DNA from: JAMORN01 sp027063545 [NCBI: bacterium]
GTDB lineage: Bacteria > JAMORN01
NCBI GenBank assembly: GCA_027063545.1
Contig: JAMORN010000180.1
Location: 1-27,783 of the forward strand
Reading direction: 5' to 3'
Length of the DNA stretch: 27,783 nt
This document shows positions 24,412 to 27,783 of the stretch, one piece after another. A model generated the notes under the pieces. That model did no database searches. It was given only the letters and a program-made list of their open reading frames with translations, and was not told the DNA's origin. The translations under genes were made by a program, and so were the position numbers. Position 1 is the first letter of the stretch. Each line of letters opens with the position of its first letter.

Positions 24412-25723
24412 TATTTTTCTCCTTTTTGTGGTGTTTTTTTACATATGCAATATGAGATGTTTTTTCAGAATATCTTTTGTATGCTTCTCCAGATTTTAAT
24501 AAAGCATATTTAACCATTATAGGTCCTATAATTTCTGTTAGAAGAGTGCTACCCAAAACAATTCCTATAATTTGATTTGAATATTGAGGGAATTCATGGA
24601 TAGAAATTAAAGTTAATGCTATAGCAACACCAGCTTGAGAAATTAGACCAAAACCTAAATATTTAGATATAACATCTGGAGCTTTTGCTATTTTTCCTCC
24701 TATATATGCTCCAAAAATTTTTCCGAAAATTCTTGCAAGGAAGAATAGAATAATAAAGAATAGATATTTTTTAAAGAAAATAATTTTTAGTCTAGCACCT
24801 GCCAGAAAGAAAAATAAAACATAAAAAGGTTGGGAGATATCATCAATAGAGTGAACAAGATTATTTCTATTTCTGGAATAATTAACAATATAAAACCCTA
24901 AAGACATAGCAGCCAGTAATACCGAAAAATGTAAATTTTCAATATTAAATGATTCAAAAAAATCAGGAAGTATTTTATCTATCATAGCAAATAAAATAAA
25001 AAGTATAGCCAAGGTAAGATTTATAAATTCAGGCTTTATTTTACTTTTTTTAGATATATTATCCAAAATTATTCCAAATAATAATCCTGTAATAATACTT
25101 ATAGTTATTTGAAACAATCCTTTAAGAAAAATTAAAACATAAAACCAAAAATTTACATTATGAGAAGAAAGTATAGAATGTACATATGAAGCACTAAAAG
25201 CATATATCATTATACCAATAGCATCGTCAGATCCAACAACAGTAAGAAGAGTTTGTGTTAAAATCCCTTTAGCTTTAAGTTCTTGAATAACAAGAAGGGT
25301 AACAGCAGGTGCTGTAGCACTTCCAATAGCAGCAAGGAGAACTATAAGTTCTTTTGATATGTTTTTTTCTGTAAAGTAATTGGTAAATAAAAAGAAAAAT
25401 AAAGTTAAAAAAAATAAAATAGATAAAAAAGCAAAAATAGACTCTCCTAAGGCTACAAAAATAGGAACTCTCCCCATTTGTTTTAATTCTTTAGTCCTCA
25501 GTTCTGCTCCTATAAAGTAAGCAACAAAGACAAGAGTGATATTACTGATAACTGATAAGTTTGTTACCAAAAATGAATAATTGAATAGATCAAGAATATT
25601 ACCAACGAGCACACCAGAAATAATATAGCCAGTAACCATTGGAATTTTAATTTTAGATAAAAGCTTTCCCCCATAGAAACCTAAGAATAGTGAAATACCT
25701 ATAAAAAGTATATAATCACTCAT
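24380..25723 (-). CDS. Monovalent cation:proton antiporter, CPA2 family
   Basis: A 447-residue inner-membrane exchanger with about 12-13 hydrophobic segments (KefB/NapA-type, PF00999). The first segment pair carries KIPMVTGYIISGVLVGNIL, the conserved P--GYI--G--LG pattern. VAYFIGAELR follows at about 68-76, and TAPAVTLLVIQELKAKG at 137-153 is the TAP-VT motif of the unwound helix. SDDAIGI (165-171) carries two adjacent Asp residues, the signature of electrogenic exchange. A charged cytoplasmic tail of about 40 residues ends in HHKKEKNN. It lies 10 bases after the EIIA gene and overlaps the PII-like gene, so EIIA and the PII-like protein probably regulate it. Na+ versus K+ cannot be told. Confidence 0.9.
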   Translation of the reverse strand: MSDYILFIGISLFLGFYGGKLLSKIKIPMVTGYIISGVLVGNILDLFNYSFLVTNLSVISNITLVFVAYFIGAELRTKELKQMGRVPIFVALGESIFAFLSILFFLTLFFFLFTNYFTEKNISKELIVLLAAIGSATAPAVTLLVIQELKAKGILTQTLLTVVGSDDAIGIMIYAFSASYVHSILSSHNVNFWFYVLIFLKGLFQITISIITGLLFGIILDNISKKSKIKPEFINLTLAILFILFAMIDKILPDFFESFNIENLHFSVLLAAMSLGFYIVNYSRNRNNLVHSIDDISQPFYVLFFFLAGARLKIIFFKKYLFFIILFFLARIFGKIFGAYIGGKIAKAPDVISKYLGFGLISQAGVAIALTLISIHEFPQYSNQIIGIVLGSTLLTEIIGPIMVKYALLKSGEAYKRYSEKTSHIAYVKKHHKKEKNNVSNGTSTKR

Positions 25724-25733
25724 AATAGAAATA

Positions 25734-26201
25734 CTATTTTAAATTTTCAAAATCTTCTAATATTTTATATAATTCTTCATTATTTGTACATTTTAATAAT
25801 CTTTCTTTAAAATCAGAAGTTAGAAACATTCTGGATATTTTCCCTATAAGTTGTATATGAAGACTTCTATCTTTAGGATTTGACGCAAACATAATAACAA
25901 TATATACAGGTTTACCATCAAAAGAATCGTAATTTTTTATAGGTTTTTTAAATATATTAAATGAAATTGTTAAAGTTTTTACAGCATCAGTAACAGCATG
26001 AGGAAGAGCAAGTCCATTACCTACACCTGTTGTATATATTTTTTCTCTTTCAAAGATGTCCCTTTTTAATTTTTCAAAGTCAAGAATATTTTTTGATTTT
26101 TTAAATTTATTTAGTATAAAATTTAAAGCCTTTTCTTTATCTTCTATTTCAAGGTCAAAAGAATTAATTTCAGGTTCAAAATAATCTATCAATTCTATCA
26201 T
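25734..26201 (-). CDS. PTS EIIA domain protein (fructose/nitrogen-type, PtsN-like)
   Basis: A 155-residue stand-alone EIIA domain of the PTS_EIIA_2 family. The phosphorylatable histidine is H68 in GVGNGLALPHAV, the family's G-G-A-PH motif, with R52 in FEREKIYTTG and FASNPKDRSLHIQLIGKISRMF in the expected places. No EIIB or EIIC lies nearby, so it is a regulator, not part of a sugar transporter. It heads an operon with a CPA2 antiporter and a PII-like protein, which points to phosphorylation-dependent control of ion exchange, as in EIIA-Ntr control of K+ transport in E. coli. An AGGAG ribosome binding site stands seven bases before the ATG. HPr and EI are not in the window. Confidence 0.92.
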   Translation of the reverse strand: MIELIDYFEPEINSFDLEIEDKEKALNFILNKFKKSKNILDFEKLKRDIFEREKIYTTGVGNGLALPHAVTDAVKTLTISFNIFKKPIKNYDSFDGKPVYIVIMFASNPKDRSLHIQLIGKISRMFLTSDFKERLLKCTNNEELYKILEDFENLK

Positions 26202-26243
26202 ATTTTTCTCCTATCGATTTTTTATTTTATTTCTAAAATTACA

Positions 26244-26272
26244 TTGATTTTTTTATACATTTTATATATAAT
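26244..26272 (+). promoter_or_regulatory. Sigma-70 promoter of the sugar-binding protein gene
   Basis: TTGATT (26244-26249), exactly 17 bases, TATAAT (26267-26272, perfect). The transcription start would be near 26279, giving a leader of about 67 bases that contains the palindrome at 26300-26323. Confidence 0.65.
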
Positions 26273-26299
26273 ATAATAAATAAAAAATATTAATAACAA

Positions 26300-26323
26300 A
26301 TTTTATTTTAAATAAAATAAAAT
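26300..26323. promoter_or_regulatory. AT-only perfect palindrome, candidate operator or leader hairpin
   Basis: ATTTTATTTTA (26300-26310), AA, TAAAATAAAAT (26313-26323). An 11-bp perfect inverted repeat lies between the promoter and the ribosome binding site of the sugar-binding protein gene, placed where a repressor would block elongation. As RNA it would be a weak A-U hairpin. Chance is a real possibility in this composition. Confidence 0.35.
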
Positions 26324-26345
26324 CAGAAAAGAACAAGGAGATTAT

Positions 26346-27783
26346 ATGATAAATAAAAAAAATTTTATAATAATAACCTTTTTGTTTTTAGTTTTATTTC
26401 CTATATCTATTTTTTCTAAACAAACTCTTGAAATATGGATAATGCCTAATGGAGCAAATCCTCAAGGGATATTAGAAGATATTCTTAAGGATTTTGAAAA
26501 ACAAAATAATGTAAAGGTAAATGTAAAAGTATTAGATTGGGGTGTTGCTTGGGCAAAGATTTCTCAGGCTTTAGAAAAAGGAGAAGGGCCAGACATTTTA
26601 CAATTAGGAACAACATGGACAGCTTATTTCGCCTCAAAGGGTTATTTAACAATATTAAATAAAAAATTGCCAAAAAATTATAAAGAAAGATTTTTAGATA
26701 TAAGCTGGAAAACATGCGAAATATATGGAGATTCTTTAGTATATGCAGTCCCTTGGTTTGTTGATGTTAGAGTTTTGTTAGGGAATAAAAAGTATCTAGA
26801 TAGTTTAAATATTACTGATTCCTTAGTATCTACATATGAAGGATTTAAAGAAGCTTTAAAAAGAATAAAGAAAGCTAATTTAAAAACAGATAATAATTTA
26901 AAAGTATATCCTTTTGGTTTTCCAGGAAAAGCCGATTGGAACATTCCTCATAATTTTGCTCCTTGGATTTGGTCTGAAGGAGGAAGTTTTATTATATACA
27001 AAAATGGAAGATGGCATAGTAATCTTTTAAATACAAATACATTAAAAGGTATAAAGAAATATTTAAGTTTTGTATTGGATTCTTTAATAGATCCTAAAAC
27101 GTTAAAGGAAAATACTGCATTAGTTGCCCAAAGATTTAATAATGGACAACTTGCTTTTATTATTAATACAACAGAGATATTGATGCAAACAAAGATAACA
27201 ATTAATCAAGGAGGGCTAAAAGAGTCTTCCATAGGTAAAAGTGGAATTTATTCCTTTAGAATTCCAAGAGGAGAGAAAGGTTCTATATCATTTGTTGGAG
27301 GAAGTAATTTGTGTATACCTATAAATAACAAAAATAATCCTTTAGCATTAAAATTACTTTTATATTTAACATCAAAAAAAGCATTGGATGAGTATACAAA
27401 AAGTATAGGTTTTTTACCGCCTGATAAAGAATTGTTAGATACATGGGCGAAGGATAGTTTATATAAAAATGTTGTAGCAGCTGCTAAAGAAGGAAGAGCA
27501 TATCCATCTATTCCTAAGTGGGGGTTAATAGAGGCTTTATTAGCTAATATGTTTTCTGAAGTATGGAGTTTAATGGATGGATTTTATTCGGAAGAAAGGT
27601 TATATAAAATTATTCTATCATATCATAAAAAATTAGAAACAGAAATTTTAGAAAATGAATTGGATACCTTAGAATATAACAATTTTTTAAATAAAGTAGA
27701 AAGCATTAGTAAAAATAAAGAATTAGGTTCTAATAAAAAAACAAAGAATATAACTAAGACAAATTTATCAAAAAATTCTGATT
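26346..27783 (+). CDS. ABC transporter sugar-binding protein, 3'-truncated
   Basis: Periplasmic solute-binding protein of the carbohydrate (MalE/UgpB-type, SBP_bac_1) family. A Sec signal peptide (MINKKNFIIITFLFLVLFPISIFS) ends without a lipobox cysteine, so it is a soluble or anchored periplasmic protein, not a lipoprotein. The mature part has LEIWIMPNGANPQG, the GEGPDILQLGTTW lobe-closing motif, YAVPWFVDVRVLLGNK hinge strand and FNNGQLAFIIN, all typical. The SBP fold should end near residue 425. The frame stays open to the window edge (479 codons) with an Asn/Lys-rich tail (from about residue 435), so the protein is longer than the usual 420-440 residues and may be fused to another domain. 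AAGGAGA lies four bases before the ATG. The permease genes are not in view. Confidence 0.88.
   Translation, partial: MINKKNFIIITFLFLVLFPISIFSKQTLEIWIMPNGANPQGILEDILKDFEKQNNVKVNVKVLDWGVAWAKISQALEKGEGPDILQLGTTWTAYFASKGYLTILNKKLPKNYKERFLDISWKTCEIYGDSLVYAVPWFVDVRVLLGNKKYLDSLNITDSLVSTYEGFKEALKRIKKANLKTDNNLKVYPFGFPGKADWNIPHNFAPWIWSEGGSFIIYKNGRWHSNLLNTNTLKGIKKYLSFVLDSLIDPKTLKENTALVAQRFNNGQLAFIINTTEILMQTKITINQGGLKESSIGKSGIYSFRIPRGEKGSISFVGGSNLCIPINNKNNPLALKLLLYLTSKKALDEYTKSIGFLPPDKELLDTWAKDSLYKNVVAAAKEGRAYPSIPKWGLIEALLANMFSEVWSLMDGFYSEERLYKIILSYHKKLETEILENELDTLEYNNFLNKVESISKNKELGSNKKTKNITKTNLSKNSD

Noticed and set aside
26205-26219. CGATAG-containing sequence upstream of the EIIA gene as a second sigma-28 promoter
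   Set aside because: No TAAA box at the required 15-base spacing; it overlaps the ribosome binding site.

Overview
The window is a compact, very AT-rich bacterial chromosome segment (estimated by eye at about 27-30% G+C) with short intergenic gaps and many overlapping genes. Strong AAGGAG-type ribosome binding sites lie inside operons, and UUG and GUG starts are common. The bacterium looks flagellated, with a Gram-negative-type envelope. Three things point that way: two signal-peptide proteins with outer-membrane beta-barrel character, O-antigen-type polysaccharide genes, and a near-consensus sigma-28 promoter in front of a small YjfB-like motility protein. GpgS, ManC and an F-type ATPase together would fit a salt- or heat-adapted anaerobe. 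The lineage cannot be fixed from the sequence alone. No rRNA, tRNA, CRISPR array, insertion sequence or prophage is visible.

Layout. 1-1735 (+): the end of the F1Fo ATP synthase operon (atpD, cut by the window edge, then atpC) with a strong intrinsic terminator. A GC-rich, foldable non-coding island follows at 1741-1807. 1798-4390 (-): an O-antigen ligase/polymerase-like membrane protein and a GT4 glycosyltransferase. 4444-11408 (+): a Wzx-like flippase, an RlmI-like rRNA methyltransferase, an acidic unknown, an EFR1-type flavodoxin/ferredoxin, a CgeB-like glycosyltransferase with TPRs and a large secreted barrel-like protein. 11421-12939 (-): a PorV-like outer-membrane protein and a CYTH-domain protein. 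13019-18620 (+): serine acetyltransferase, hisC, a ComM-like ATPase, metF and gpgS. 18642-19328 (-): a Bax-inhibitor-1 family membrane protein whose terminator overlaps its own last codons.

19588-23793 (-): a MoxR AAA+ ATPase, a 622-residue protein whose N-terminus resembles the TraB/EreA/DUF5682 fold, and bifunctional ManC. The first two look like a chaperone-type ATPase and its dedicated partner, with no von Willebrand A (vWA) gene in view. Just upstream on the same strand is the 53-residue YjfB-like gene (23836-23997) with its sigma-28 promoter (24036-24062), so the MoxR operon may receive sigma-28 read-through. 24064-26201 (-): a tight three-gene unit of PTS EIIA, a CPA2 cation/proton antiporter and a PII-like small protein, which reads as an antiporter with two regulators. 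26346-end (+): an ABC-type sugar-binding protein cut by the window edge, behind a clear sigma-70 promoter and an AT-only palindrome.

The points most worth following up are the sigma-28-driven small protein, the MoxR/TraB-like pair, the EIIA/antiporter/PII-like unit, several operon heads whose promoters imply leaderless mRNAs, and the structured island after the atp operon.
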